NCBI RefSeq assembly: GCF_000763315.1
Contig: NZ_JPST01000001.1
Coordinates: 1 to 64,000, forward strand
Reading direction: 5' to 3'
Length of the DNA stretch: 64,000 bases
Source: Thermoactinomyces daqus
Lineage (GTDB): Bacteria > Bacillota > Bacilli > Thermoactinomycetales > Thermoactinomycetaceae
In this document: positions 26,355-34,972 of the stretch, piece by piece
Position numbering within the stretch: the first letter of the stretch is position 1
Layout: the number at the start of each line of letters is the position of its first letter
Program-made: the position numbers and the translations under genes
Notes under the pieces: model-generated
What the model was told of the DNA's origin: nothing
What the model saw: only the letters and a program-made list of their open reading frames with translations
The model's database searches: none

Positions 26355-27395
26355 TTACAAGCGTTCTTCTTCCCACTCCCGCAATCTGGTCGAATTTCGC
26401 AATTCAATGCGGTATTGCAGGATCACCTGGCCTGACTCGACCGGTTCGTCGTTCATGTATTTGGTCAAAAGGCGCATCGCCACCGCACCGATATCATACA
26501 TCGGAACCGCCACCGTGCTCAACAAAGGTCGAACCTGCGAGGAAAGAGGAATATTTTCAAAGCCGATAACCGACAGTTCTTCGGGAACCTTCCGCCCCAT
26601 GTCCTGCGCGGCATGCAGAGCCCCCACCGCCATTTCATCGCTGGTAGCGAAGACGGAAGTGATATCCGGTTTGGACTTCAACAGATCGGTCATCGCCTCA
26701 TAACCGGAGCGGTAACGGTAATCACCGATCCGGATCAATTCATCGTCAAACGGGAGATCATTTTCTTCCAATGCCCCTTTATAGCCAAGATAACGCGGAT
26801 ACCCGTTGACCGAGTCTGTCAGCGGCCCCCCGATTAAAGCGATGCGCCGGCCTCCTTCATGGATCAGAACGCTGGTCGCTTCTTTTGCCGCCTGAATCTG
26901 ATCGATCGTCACATAGGGCAACTCTTTTTTCTCATCTCTCGTCGCCGCCAGTACGATCGGGACGGAAGTGGCAGCGAAAACCTCCCGGTGCGCCTCTGTC
27001 ACTTCCCCGCCGAGAAAGAGCAATCCATCCACCTGTTTTTCCAATAAAGTTTCGATCAGGCTGATTTCTTTTTCCTTTTTCAGATCGGAATTGCTCAAGA
27101 TAATATTATAGTGATACATGGCCGCGATATCTTCGATTCCCCGTGTCAGTTCGGCGTAAAAATGATTGGAAATGTCCGGAATCACCACGCCGACAGTGGT
27201 CGTTTTTTTACTTGCCAGCCCCCGGGCCACGGCATTCGGCCGATAACCCAACTGGCGGATAACATTCAATACTTTTTTTCGGGTAGCCGGCTTTACGTTG
27301 GGGTTTCCATTTACGACCCGCGATACGGTCGCCATCGAAACCCCTGCTTCTCTTGCCACATCATAAATCGTAATCGTTTCCTTCTGTTTTGCCAT
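26355..27395 (-). CDS. ccpA: catabolite control protein A
   Basis: A 346-residue LacI-family regulator. The N-terminal helix-turn-helix ([20 protein letters not shown]) and hinge ([20 protein letters not shown]) are almost those of Bacillus CcpA, and the core ends with the CcpA-typical [13 protein letters not shown]. CcpA binds cre sites with HPr(Ser46-P) when sugars are plentiful. Its position downstream of aroA and near acsA and ytxJHG is as in Bacillus. Two likely targets in this window are acsA (perfect cre) and the sugar operon (13/14 cre). The ATG at 27395 follows GGAG. Confidence 0.95.
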   Translation of the reverse strand: MAKQKETITIYDVAREAGVSMATVSRVVNGNPNVKPATRKKVLNVIRQLGYRPNAVARGLASKKTTTVGVVIPDISNHFYAELTRGIEDIAAMYHYNIILSNSDLKKEKEISLIETLLEKQVDGLLFLGGEVTEAHREVFAATSVPIVLAATRDEKKELPYVTIDQIQAAKEATSVLIHEGGRRIALIGGPLTDSVNGYPRYLGYKGALEENDLPFDDELIRIGDYRYRSGYEAMTDLLKSKPDITSVFATSDEMAVGALHAAQDMGRKVPEELSVIGFENIPLSSQVRPLLSTVAVPMYDIGAVAMRLLTKYMNDEPVESGQVILQYRIELRNSTRLREWEEERL

Positions 27396-27489
27396 TCTAT
27401 CTCCACATCCATTTATCAAAATCAATACAAGTTCAGACTAAGTTACTCTTTAGCTTTTCCATCCATGAAAAAAGAATGAGCTGCCCCGG

Positions 27490-28635
27490 TTAAACCGACT
27501 CTCCCTGCAATTGCCCCATCAATTGCAGAACATAGGGCAAAGTGTCTCCCATAATGCTGGTCCACGCCTCGGGAGATCCGCGGTTAATCCACACGATCGG
27601 CTTGCGCGGGGCCAAAGCACGATACAACTTCTTCGTGGAAATGAGGCGGGGCGTCATCGCAGGCAGATTGGGGTTTTTTTGCCTGGCCTCGGCGATCAGA
27701 CGGTTGGCATGAACTTCCGATGTGAAAAAGTCGACGATCGGGCTTTGATCTTGTCCAGCCAATATCACCATATTGCCCTCCGGATCCACAACGACCCAGA
27801 TCCGCCGCAGTTCAGCCATCGCCCGGCAAACTTCCCAGCCATTTCCCATCCCCTGTCCTTCAATGGTCGCTTTCTCCAATTTCTTAAGCCCTGCGGCCAC
27901 ATCCGGATCGATCGGTCGTTGCTGGGGTGTGATATTCTCCGTTTTCGACGGTGTCTCCGTGACTTGCTTGGGCTGGACGCTGGCGAAGAGTCGCGTTGCC
28001 TGCTCTTTTGTGAAAGGAATTTGTTCCGGCAATCCGTAGTGAAAATAGGGAGCATCGGCACCGAGTTGCCGGCAACGCTCCAAAACCTCGCTCCAGGTAC
28101 GCTGAACAGGCTTCCCGCCTGATTTTTGCGTCACGGCCCCGGCATCTTCCTCACGCAAGTAGACAGCCACCGTATATTGCCCTTTTTCATATTCGACCAA
28201 CAACACATTTTGCTCCATCGTCGGCACCCACGGCCCGGGCATTTTCGCAAGTTGCTCTGCAGCGTACTCGCGAATCAATTCCTTCAAATAACCTTTATTT
28301 AAAAACAACCGCGACGGAAGACCCGGGTTCAAAACAATCCCTTCCGCATCGGAACGAAAAGCTTTCAAAAGAAAGGGCAGGGCCGCTTCCTCTTCCCGTT
28401 TCATATATTCAGGGTAATCCACCTTGACCACCGCCGATGCCTCCGCATCCGAGAAAGCGACAACATATCGGCGATCCGGCGCATTACCCTTGGCCAAAAA
28501 CGGCTTTTTACTTCCCTCTGTCACCTGGTACAAAACCGCTAACTCCGGAACTTGTGTAGCCATAAAACGATAAAGTTCATCCGGGCTTACCTGCTTGGTA
28601 CTGGCTAATTCTAGATATTCCCTCGTGTTCAACAA
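27490..28635 (-). CDS. SseB-like protein with two related domains
   Basis: A 381-residue protein with what look like two SseB-type domains, judged by eye. The first covers residues about 15-125 (ELAVLYQVTEG, VAFSDAEASAVV, GIVLNPGLPS) and the second about 270-375 (RRIWVVVDPEGNMVIL, FFTSEVHANRLI, KPIVWINRGSPEAW). A Pro/Thr-rich linker joins them. The start is a TTG at 28635 after AGGGAGG; there is no ATG in a sensible position. It is encoded between aroA and ccpA. SseB domains occur in enhanced-serine-sensitivity proteins and have no firm biochemical role. Confidence 0.75.
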   Translation of the reverse strand: MLNTREYLELASTKQVSPDELYRFMATQVPELAVLYQVTEGSKKPFLAKGNAPDRRYVVAFSDAEASAVVKVDYPEYMKREEEAALPFLLKAFRSDAEGIVLNPGLPSRLFLNKGYLKELIREYAAEQLAKMPGPWVPTMEQNVLLVEYEKGQYTVAVYLREEDAGAVTQKSGGKPVQRTWSEVLERCRQLGADAPYFHYGLPEQIPFTKEQATRLFASVQPKQVTETPSKTENITPQQRPIDPDVAAGLKKLEKATIEGQGMGNGWEVCRAMAELRRIWVVVDPEGNMVILAGQDQSPIVDFFTSEVHANRLIAEARQKNPNLPAMTPRLISTKKLYRALAPRKPIVWINRGSPEAWTSIMGDTLPYVLQLMGQLQGESV

Positions 28636-28719
28636 ACCGTTCCTCCCTCTAGACAACAACTGAAACCTGTTTCCAAAAACGGGACTTTTATCTGTATATC
28701 ATCATACCAAATTTCCAGC

Positions 28720-28759
28720 CAAAAAAAGCGGACAGACTGTGACGTCTGTTCGCTTTTTC
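28720..28759 (-). terminator. terminator of aroA
   Basis: On the minus strand AGCGAACAGAC / GTCTGTCCGCT form an 11-bp stem with one G-U pair, followed by seven T. A T-run on the plus strand makes it potentially bidirectional. Confidence 0.92.
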
Positions 28760-28786
28760 GTTAAAGTTTTTTTCTCTTTATCCCTT

Positions 28787-29887
28787 TTAAACACCGGTTG
28801 GAGCGGTTTTCGACTGTTCGAATAAGCCCGATGCACGAAGCTCTCCCATAAAATGATCAAACGAGGGAATATCGATTTGTTGTTTTGCATCGGACAAGGC
28901 GACAGCAGGATTGGGATGAACCTCCAGCATAATGCCGTCTGCTCCCGCTGCGAGAGCCGCTTTCGCACAGGGCAGCAAAATATCCCGTCTGCCTGTTGAG
29001 TGAGTGATATCCACAAACACCGGCAAGTGCGATTCGTTCTTCAAAATGGGAACGGCTGAGATATCGAGTGTATTACGGGTCCACTTCTCATAGGTTCGGA
29101 TCCCGCGCTCACAGAGCATGACCTGATCATTTCCACGCGACATGATGTATTCCGCGGCAAACAAAAATTCTTCCAGTGTAGCGGAAAGTCCCCGTTTCAG
29201 CAGAACCGGCGTATTGACGGAACCGGCGGCTTTCAGCAATTCAAAGTTCTGCATATTGCGCGCCCCGATTTGAATGACATCAATATATTCGCCTGCCACT
29301 TCAATATCGGCCGGGTTCACGATTTCACTGATCACCTTCAGGCCGAATTCATCGGCAGCCTTGCGCAAAATTTTCAATCCCTCAAGGCCCAATCCTTGGA
29401 AATCATAAGGCGACGTTCTCGGTTTAAAGGCTCCGCCGCGCATGATTTCGATCCCCTGTGCCTTGAGTGCCCGCGCAACGGCAAACACCTGCTCTTCCGA
29501 CTCGACCGCGCACGGTCCTGCGATCACATGCGGGCGTCCTGTGCCAACCCGGGTTCCTCCGAGGTCAATTACCGTATCGGAATTCTTCTTTTTGCGACTG
29601 ACCAACAGCGCTTCTTTCTGATCACTCTGTTGCAAATCGAGCGAAGCCTTGAAAATCTGTTTGAACAGATAGCTTATGGTCTCGTCGGAAAAAGGCCCCT
29701 TATTTTCCTTGGTGAGCACTTCCAACATCTTTTGTTCGCGCTCAGGGTCGAACTTGTTAATTCCCTGTTTTTTCTTGACTTCCCCAATTTCTTTTGCAAT
29801 GCTCGCACGCTCGTTTAACAGAGCCAATAATTTCAGGTTGATCTCATCCAATTTCTCGCGCAAATCAGATAACTGATGCTCACTCAC
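28787..29887 (-). CDS. aroA: bifunctional chorismate mutase / DAHP synthase
   Basis: A 366-residue fusion: an AroQ-type chorismate mutase at residues 1-90 ([20 protein letters not shown]) and a KDO8P-like (type I beta) DAHP synthase at 100-366, with [20 protein letters not shown] and a C-terminal MLEVHPNP. It makes DAHP, the first shikimate-pathway product; the mutase part acts as a feedback sensor for chorismate and prephenate in Bacillus. The start is GTG 29887 with AGAGGAG upstream. A TATAAT promoter at 30086-30114 gives a roughly 200-nt leader. Confidence 0.95.
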   Translation of the reverse strand: MSEHQLSDLREKLDEINLKLLALLNERASIAKEIGEVKKKQGINKFDPEREQKMLEVLTKENKGPFSDETISYLFKQIFKASLDLQQSDQKEALLVSRKKKNSDTVIDLGGTRVGTGRPHVIAGPCAVESEEQVFAVARALKAQGIEIMRGGAFKPRTSPYDFQGLGLEGLKILRKAADEFGLKVISEIVNPADIEVAGEYIDVIQIGARNMQNFELLKAAGSVNTPVLLKRGLSATLEEFLFAAEYIMSRGNDQVMLCERGIRTYEKWTRNTLDISAVPILKNESHLPVFVDITHSTGRRDILLPCAKAALAAGADGIMLEVHPNPAVALSDAKQQIDIPSFDHFMGELRASGLFEQSKTAPTGV

Positions 29888-29924
29888 TCGTCTTTCTCCT
29901 CTCTACTCATTTAAAAACTGCCCC

Positions 29925-29966
29925 GCCAGCTTTTATGGTGGCTTCACTTACATTGAGCCTGCTGGC
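29925..29966 (-). promoter_or_regulatory. stem-loop in the aroA leader
   Basis: On the minus strand GCCAGC pairs with GCTGGC around an inner GGCT/AGCC pairing, and GGGGCAGTTTTTAAA follows. A second small hairpin (GGCAT / ATGCC) lies upstream. This could be an attenuator or just leader structure; the gap before the T-run is longer than normal. Confidence 0.35.
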
Positions 29967-30085
29967 GTTCTCTCTGCGATGGCATATCCCATGCCCTCAC
30001 CATGTTGTAGTTTAACGAGGTTCCGCTCGATGAAAAGCGTAAAATGGATTGGATGCCAGAAGCGATCCTAAAAATAATTTTGTAC

Positions 30086-30114
30086 ATTATATCCGAATTC
30101 TTTTTTCTTGTCAC
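30086..30114 (-). promoter_or_regulatory. promoter of aroA
   Basis: On the minus strand GTGACA and TATAAT are separated by 17 nt, in the gap between the anti-sigma gene and aroA, so aroA need not depend on the sigma operon. Confidence 0.65.
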
Positions 30115-30123
30115 CCCCTGATT

Positions 30124-30861
30124 TCAGGGAGTGATCAGAGTTTGACTGGTCAACCGGCTGAACCAGCCCGGGTTTTCGGGGGCGACTTCGGAATCATCGA
30201 TCAGTTCAATGCTGGGCCTCTCTCCGGTTGTGATCACAAAAGAAGCGGGGAAATGAACCGATCCCTCTCCAAGCCATTCCGTTTGGGCCGGAATGCCCGC
30301 CTCCTTCAGCAGGTAATAAAAGGTGCGCGAATCTCTCACCCTGACAAAAATAAACCGGTTCACTTTTCGCATCCAGGCCGTGCTTGTCCGGACAAAGATT
30401 GGAGATTTGCCCGGATTAATTGCAGCGGATTCGGAGGCCATGGAGTACGGCACATATTCCGGACTGCCAATAAAGGGAGTCCCCTCGGGAAGAGCCTGTC
30501 TGTCCCTTGTCGCAAATACCAACAAGCCGGAAACTGCTTCCATTTCCGGATCGTCTTCTGCCGAAAGGATCTGCGGGGATTTTGATTTGGCATGAAAGGA
30601 GGAAATGAAGGCGAAAAGAGCTACCACTACGATGACTGTCGTCCATTTCAGCGGCTGGAACAGGATGCGCCGCTGTTTTGTCCGTGCTTCCCGCCCCAGT
30701 TTTTCCAGTGACGTGACCAAATCGACCATCTCGAAAAAAAGCTGCCGACAATGCGGACAAACCTTCACGTGCGCCTGTAGCACCATCATCTCTTGATCCT
30801 GGATCTCACCGTCCGCATAGAGTTGGATCAGCGTCTCTACTTCCCTACAGGTTCGGCTCAT
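30124..30861 (-). CDS. anti-sigma factor with zinc-finger-like N-terminus
   Basis: A 245-residue single-pass membrane protein. The N-terminal anti-sigma domain has HVKVCPHC (the His-x3-Cys-x2-Cys zinc motif) at about residues 31-38; one membrane helix is at about 73-90; the remaining 155 residues are extracytoplasmic without a family I can name. It starts 13 nt after the ECF sigma gene, so the two form a sigma/anti-sigma pair, with the outer domain presumably sensing envelope stress. Confidence 0.88.
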   Translation of the reverse strand: MSRTCREVETLIQLYADGEIQDQEMMVLQAHVKVCPHCRQLFFEMVDLVTSLEKLGREARTKQRRILFQPLKWTTVIVVVALFAFISSFHAKSKSPQILSAEDDPEMEAVSGLLVFATRDRQALPEGTPFIGSPEYVPYSMASESAAINPGKSPIFVRTSTAWMRKVNRFIFVRVRDSRTFYYLLKEAGIPAQTEWLGEGSVHFPASFVITTGERPSIELIDDSEVAPENPGWFSRLTSQTLITP

Positions 30862-30874
30862 ACGCCCCTCTCCC

Positions 30875-31420
30875 TTACCCCTTCCTGGATAACCGTTCTT
30901 TCAACAGTTTGCGGGAACGGAACAATTGAGTTTTCACCGTTCCTTCCGGAATGCCCAATTCCTTGCTGATCTCCGCGTAAGAATACCCGTAATAATGGCG
31001 CAAGACAATGACGCGCCGGTATATTTCCGGCAAGGAACCGATTTCTTCCTTCATCCGTTCCAATAACAGCTTGCGCTCCACCTGTTCTTCGACTGAAGCA
31101 TTTGCATTCACGGCTGCTTCGGCCTGGGGCATCGCTTCATCCAGGGTAACCACGGGCAGGCTCTTTTTCCGCTTCTGGTCGCGAAAACGATTCGTCATCA
31201 TCGTCCTGAGCCAGGCTTTCAGCGATTTTTCATATGTATATTTGCCTGATTTCTGATGAGCCTGCCACAGCGTTTCCTGCGTCAAATCTTTTGCATCTTC
31301 CGGGTTTCCGGTCAAGCGGTAGGCGATGCGGAACAAGTACCGCTGGTGTTTGTGCAGCCGCTCCATAAATTCATCCGCAACGCTTTTCCACGCTCTTTCC
31401 CCCATCCCATTGCTGTTCAT
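30875..31420 (-). CDS. ECF RNA polymerase sigma factor
   Basis: A 181-residue extracytoplasmic-function sigma factor. Region 2 (FRIAYRLTGNPEDAKDLTQETLWQA) and region 4 (GYSYAEISKELGIPEGTVKT) are intact, with an acidic linker between them. The ATG at 31420 has AGGA 5 nt upstream, and this ribosome site is in an arm of a hairpin (31426-31455) that could damp translation. It is cotranscribed with its anti-sigma factor and may be cotranscribed with ytxJ. I found no convincing autoregulatory ECF promoter. Confidence 0.92.
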   Translation of the reverse strand: MNSNGMGERAWKSVADEFMERLHKHQRYLFRIAYRLTGNPEDAKDLTQETLWQAHQKSGKYTYEKSLKAWLRTMMTNRFRDQKRKKSLPVVTLDEAMPQAEAAVNANASVEEQVERKLLLERMKEEIGSLPEIYRRVIVLRHYYGYSYAEISKELGIPEGTVKTQLFRSRKLLKERLSRKG

Positions 31421-31425
31421 GGCTT

Positions 31426-31455
31426 CCTGTTGCACGGCGATTTTTGCACAACAGG
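31426..31455 (-). promoter_or_regulatory. hairpin covering the sigma gene ribosome site
   Basis: On the minus strand CCTGTTGTGCA pairs with TGCAACAGG (one bulged T), so the 3' arm contains the AGG of the ribosome site 5 nt before the ATG. Confidence 0.5.
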
Positions 31456-31473
31456 GGTTTCACCTCTCTTTCT

Positions 31474-31818
31474 CTATTGTTCAACTGCTTTTTGCAGGGA
31501 TTCGACCGTGATATTCCAATGCGAATCGTGCCAGAGAACTTTTCCGTCCGAAAGCAAAATGGCTTGCGGCGATTCATGCTTCACTTGAAGTTGGTCGGCG
31601 ATGTGATTGGACACCGCCCGATCTTCCCTCACATGCACCACGGCTATTTTGACGCCGGCCGCGGCAGGGGTTTCGCTGAATCTCTTCAGTTCCGCAAAGG
31701 CATTGGCGCTGATCGGACAGGTTGTGCTATGTTTAAACACCAGTACCGGAATTTGTTTTGACTGGCTATACACTTCATCCCATTGGTTTAATTCGCTCAG
31801 TTGTGTAAAGGTGCTCAT
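31474..31818 (-). CDS. ytxJ: bacillithiol-system thioredoxin-like protein YtxJ
   Basis: A 114-residue thioredoxin-fold protein of the YtxJ/DUF2847 family, proposed to act as a monothiol bacilliredoxin in bacillithiol-producing bacteria. The active-site region is KHSTTCPISANAF with a single Cys. The ATG at 31818 follows AAAGGGTG. It is separated from ytxH by a long hairpin, but the order ytxG-ytxH-ytxJ is that of Bacillus. Confidence 0.93.
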   Translation of the reverse strand: MSTFTQLSELNQWDEVYSQSKQIPVLVFKHSTTCPISANAFAELKRFSETPAAAGVKIAVVHVREDRAVSNHIADQLQVKHESPQAILLSDGKVLWHDSHWNITVESLQKAVEQ

Positions 31819-31913
31819 CTTTTTCACCCTTTGTGTCGGTTTTTCTTATTTTAACACATCCGTTTCCGGAGTGTTGACTTGTGCGATGTTGGCAGAATAC
31901 GGAAATCCGTTTG

Positions 31914-31977
31914 AGAAGAAAAACGGGCTTTGGAACGTGTTCCCCCCTTGCGGAAGGCCATGCTCCAAAGCCCGTTT
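31914..31977 (-). terminator. hairpin between ytxH and ytxJ
   Basis: A perfect 14-bp inverted repeat (AAACGGGCTTTGGA / TCCAAAGCCCGTTT) with a 29-nt loop; on the minus strand TTCTTCTC follows. Probably a partial terminator after ytxH. Confidence 0.7.
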
Positions 31978-31980
31978 CAT

Positions 31981-32265
31981 TTATTCTTTTTCCGCTGCAG
32001 ACGTCTCTTTTGGCTTCAGCGGCAATTCCAGCCATTTGCCGGAAAACTCTATTCCTGCATCACTCGCTTTATCCATCAGGTCTTCCGCCTGATTTTTCAC
32101 GGTCACATACAGGTCTTTCCCTTTCGCTTTCACTGTTTCAAGATTTTTCCCCAATTCTTCGCGCAGTTCTTTGCCCGTACGCGGCGCGGTTAACAGGGCA
32201 ACCGCCGCACCGACCAAACCGCCCAGAATGGCCCCCGCCACAAAATATCTACCGTTTTTCGCCAT
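31981..32265 (-). CDS. ytxH: YtxH domain protein
   Basis: A 94-residue YtxH-family protein: an N-terminal glycine-rich hydrophobic helix (FVAGAILGGLVGAAVALLTA) then PRTGKELREEL and an amphipathic helix. Family members are general-stress proteins of unknown action, probably membrane associated. The start at 32265 follows AGGAGGAAAG and lies inside the end of ytxG (17-bp overlap), so the two are translationally coupled. Confidence 0.92.
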   Translation of the reverse strand: MAKNGRYFVAGAILGGLVGAAVALLTAPRTGKELREELGKNLETVKAKGKDLYVTVKNQAEDLMDKASDAGIEFSGKWLELPLKPKETSAAEKE

Positions 32266-32680
32266 CCAGCTTTCCTCCTCGTTCTCCCTTTTCATACTGA
32301 TGGTCCTGCCTCCACTTTTTGGCCAGCTCGATTCCGACACCGAGGAGCGCAATCGCATTTCCCCAACGGTTGCGGTTCACCTCTACGCTTTTTAATACAC
32401 TTGTGGAAGCCTCCTGTAAACTTTTCCCCATTTCCCCCAGTGAATCAAACAGGTGCTCCACCTTTTGCGATTTTTGCCGCACGTCTTCCACCAAAAACCG
32501 GACTTCTTTCAGTGTGCGGGACGATTCCTCAACAGTATTTTCCACTTTCCCCTTGAGGTCGGCAAGTGTCTGGTTTACAGACAGCAATGTTTGGGTCAAA
32601 GCATTTAATGAACGAATGAGAAAAATAACGAGAATCACGAGCGCTGCCGCGATCACTGCCACACTCACTTCAATAATCAC
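32249..32680 (-). CDS. ytxG: YtxG, DUF948 membrane protein
   Basis: A 143-residue DUF948 protein with one N-terminal membrane helix (residues 6-24) and a long coiled-coil helix (LNALTQTLLSVNQTLADLKG). The start is GTG 32680, with AAGGAGG 7 nt upstream; an in-frame ATG far upstream at 32914 has no support and would add an unrelated extension. First gene of the ytxGHJ group. Function unknown; the Bacillus homologue belongs to the general stress regulon. Confidence 0.88.
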   Translation of the reverse strand: MIIEVSVAVIAAALVILVIFLIRSLNALTQTLLSVNQTLADLKGKVENTVEESSRTLKEVRFLVEDVRQKSQKVEHLFDSLGEMGKSLQEASTSVLKSVEVNRNRWGNAIALLGVGIELAKKWRQDHQYEKGERGGKLDGEKR

Positions 32681-32967
32681 GCGAGAACCTCCTTGCCATT
32701 TCTCAGCAATCATTCCTGCCCCCGTTTCGCCCAGGACCGGGGATGAAGGCGGAGGCGAATCCGAAAAATCGAATGACAAATATTCCCTTCGCATCCGCTT
32801 GCTTCTTTTTTCATTGTACCGAATAGTCTCCTGCAAGCTCCACCAAAAATGAGGCAAAACTCCAAATCCTCGGGTTAAGTTATTAGTCCGAATCTTCAGC
32901 GCTAGTACGATCAATTTGGAAACTGTATAATAGACGGGGAATGTTAAAATGCTTGAGGTGAAAGAAT

Positions 32968-34050
32968 ATGGATACGAAATCCGTCGTAGTCATGAAAGGT
33001 GACCAAACAGGACAAGAGTTGTTGGACGAAGCATTGCGCGTCCTTGATCCCAATGTGATCGGCTTTGAGATCGATTTTCAAACTTTTGACTTAAGTTTAG
33101 AAAATCGCCGAAACACGAAAAATCAAGTTGTTTATGATGCGGCTCAAGCCATGAAACGGGCCGGATTCGGTTTGAAAGCGGCAACAATCACACCGGAGGA
33201 AAAAGGGGATGTCGGCAGCCCCAACGCAATTTTGCGCAAGGAAATCGACGGCAAGGTGATTATTCGTACCGGCCGCCGCATTCCAGGAGTTCGCCCTGTG
33301 GCCGGAACATTTGCCCCGATTTCCGTCATCCGCATGGCAGTCGGTGATGCCTACGGTGCCAAAGAATGGCGGGAAGGGGAAGGTCTGGATGAAATCGCCT
33401 ATCGCACCGAAAAAATCGACCGCAAAACCTGCCGCGCCGTGGCCGAATTTGCTTTCCGCCACGCAAAAAAAACCAATGCAAAAGTGTTTGGCGGCCCCAA
33501 ATATACCGTCAGCCCCGTCTATGAAGGAATGCTCAAGGAAGAAATGGATGAGGCAGCCAAACGTTATCCTGAAGTTCGTTACGAGCCGCAACTGATTGAT
33601 GCCACCTATGCGCTTCTCATCAACAATTCCGGTGAATCCCTGGTAATTCCTGCACTCAATCGCGATGGTGACTGCCTCAGCGACCTCGTTCTGCAAATGT
33701 TTGGAACGATCGCCGGCTCAGAATCGATTTTGATGAGTTTTAATGAAGATTTCAATTCTCAAGTCGTTATGGCTGAAGCTCCCCATGGCACCGCCCCGTC
33801 CTTGTTTGGCAAAAATGTCGCCAACCCGATGGCGATGATCCTGGCCGCTGCTTCCCTGCTCACTTATTTCAATGATCCCAAAGCAACCGCCGCTTCCCGC
33901 GCCATCTACGAATCCGTGATCGAAAGCGTGCGAGAAGGCGTCCGCACTGCCGATCTGGGCGGAAGCTCCACCACAACCGAATTTACCAACGAAGTGATCA
34001 GCAAAGTGCAGACCAAACTGGAAGTATGGACTACCTTGCAAGGATTTTAA
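32968..34050 (+). CDS. isocitrate/isopropylmalate dehydrogenase family protein
   Basis: A 360-residue beta-decarboxylating dehydrogenase. The substrate loop SPNAILRKEID matches the S-x-N-x-x-LR pattern of isocitrate dehydrogenases rather than the isopropylmalate type, and EAPHGTAPSLFGKN with DLGGSSTTTEFTNEV is the cofactor-site region. At 360 residues it is shorter than bacterial NADP-isocitrate dehydrogenase (about 420). No leuB, citZ or mdh lies nearby; leuCD is 14 kb away. It could be an NAD-type isocitrate or homoisocitrate dehydrogenase. GAGGTG precedes the ATG and the gene is monocistronic. Confidence 0.85.
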   Translation: MDTKSVVVMKGDQTGQELLDEALRVLDPNVIGFEIDFQTFDLSLENRRNTKNQVVYDAAQAMKRAGFGLKAATITPEEKGDVGSPNAILRKEIDGKVIIRTGRRIPGVRPVAGTFAPISVIRMAVGDAYGAKEWREGEGLDEIAYRTEKIDRKTCRAVAEFAFRHAKKTNAKVFGGPKYTVSPVYEGMLKEEMDEAAKRYPEVRYEPQLIDATYALLINNSGESLVIPALNRDGDCLSDLVLQMFGTIAGSESILMSFNEDFNSQVVMAEAPHGTAPSLFGKNVANPMAMILAAASLLTYFNDPKATAASRAIYESVIESVREGVRTADLGGSSTTTEFTNEVISKVQTKLEVWTTLQGF

Positions 34051-34062
34051 GCCGTCAAAAGA

Positions 34063-34105
34063 TAACGCCCGGAGGTACAGCAGGTTGTACCTTTGGGCGT
34101 TATTT
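34063..34105 (+). terminator. terminator of the dehydrogenase gene
   Basis: AACGCCC-GGTACA pairs with TGTACC-GGGCGTT around a small internal loop, followed by ATTTC, 14 nt after the stop. Confidence 0.75.
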
Positions 34106-34142
34106 CATGAAAGTGCACAGTGATACGAATGTTCATGTCTTT

Positions 34143-34880
34143 TCACGCCGGGTTCTTTTCCCATTGCTGCCGCCACTGTTTGATCTCTTTGCGGAAAACG
34201 GACTTCAGTTTTTTATATTCCGCCTTCAGCTTGGCCTGATCGATCTGCAGAACTTGTTCAACCTCTTTCCATGACTTTTTTTCTTCTTTCAATTTCAGCA
34301 CTTCTTCATAAGATTTTCCACTTGCTTTGGACAAAACGGCAGCTTTGACAGCCCCGGGCAAACCGAGCCGGGAATGGTAGAGTGCCTGTTGAATCTCCGC
34401 CGGGGTGCGGCCCAGATAATCGGCCAGAATCTCAAAAGCGACAGCCGGATGGTTTTTCAGCCATTTCGCTGCGTGTGCGCGCGGAAACCACTTATGCAGC
34501 TCCTGCACCACCGCTCTCCGGTCCAAATGATAAACGGACAGCACCTCTTTCCAATTCTGCTTCTGTTTCATCGTTTGCAGCACTTGATCGAGCGGTTGGC
34601 GGCTCAGTTTTGCAATTACACCGGCAATGGCCAGCTTTCCGGGCTTCACCTGGTAGGTGGCCATCAATTGTTTTACCTGTGCAACATCCATTCCCAACTG
34701 TTTCGCGACGATTTCCTCCGCTTTTTCCCGGTGAGTTCCCTGCAGTTGCTGTGTCTGACCGCTCTCGCCAAGGATTTGCTTTTTCACCTGCGCAAAACTG
34801 ACTTGATGGACGCCAAAAGCGATGCCCCCGATCAGCCCCAGAACGGCAGCCGTTCCGATCAGCTTTTTCAATGAAAGCAT
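34143..34880 (-). CDS. exported helical repeat protein, unknown
   Basis: A 245-residue protein with an N-terminal signal sequence (LIGTAAVLGLIGGIAFGVHQVSFAQ) and no membrane anchor after it. The mature part is Lys-, Gln- and Ala-rich and helical, with two related units of about 45 residues near 85-130 and 175-225: KQNWKEVLSVYHLD recurs as KKSWKEVEQVLQID. I do not recognise the family. GGAGGAGAG precedes the ATG. A strongly structured region at 34973-35087 lies upstream in the gene-free 340 bp and may be its leader. Confidence 0.75.
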   Translation of the reverse strand: MLSLKKLIGTAAVLGLIGGIAFGVHQVSFAQVKKQILGESGQTQQLQGTHREKAEEIVAKQLGMDVAQVKQLMATYQVKPGKLAIAGVIAKLSRQPLDQVLQTMKQKQNWKEVLSVYHLDRRAVVQELHKWFPRAHAAKWLKNHPAVAFEILADYLGRTPAEIQQALYHSRLGLPGAVKAAVLSKASGKSYEEVLKLKEEKKSWKEVEQVLQIDQAKLKAEYKKLKSVFRKEIKQWRQQWEKNPA

Positions 34881-34972
34881 CGATGCTCTCCTCCTTTTTC
34901 CTAATTCGGCGATATGCTACTAGCATAACCGAAAACGATGACAAAAATTGGACAGCATCGTGACCGGATGAA

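Noticed and set aside
31421-31473. TGAAAC motif upstream of the sigma gene as an ECF autoregulatory promoter
   Set aside because: The next CGT is 20 nt away rather than the usual 16-17, so the match is not convincing.
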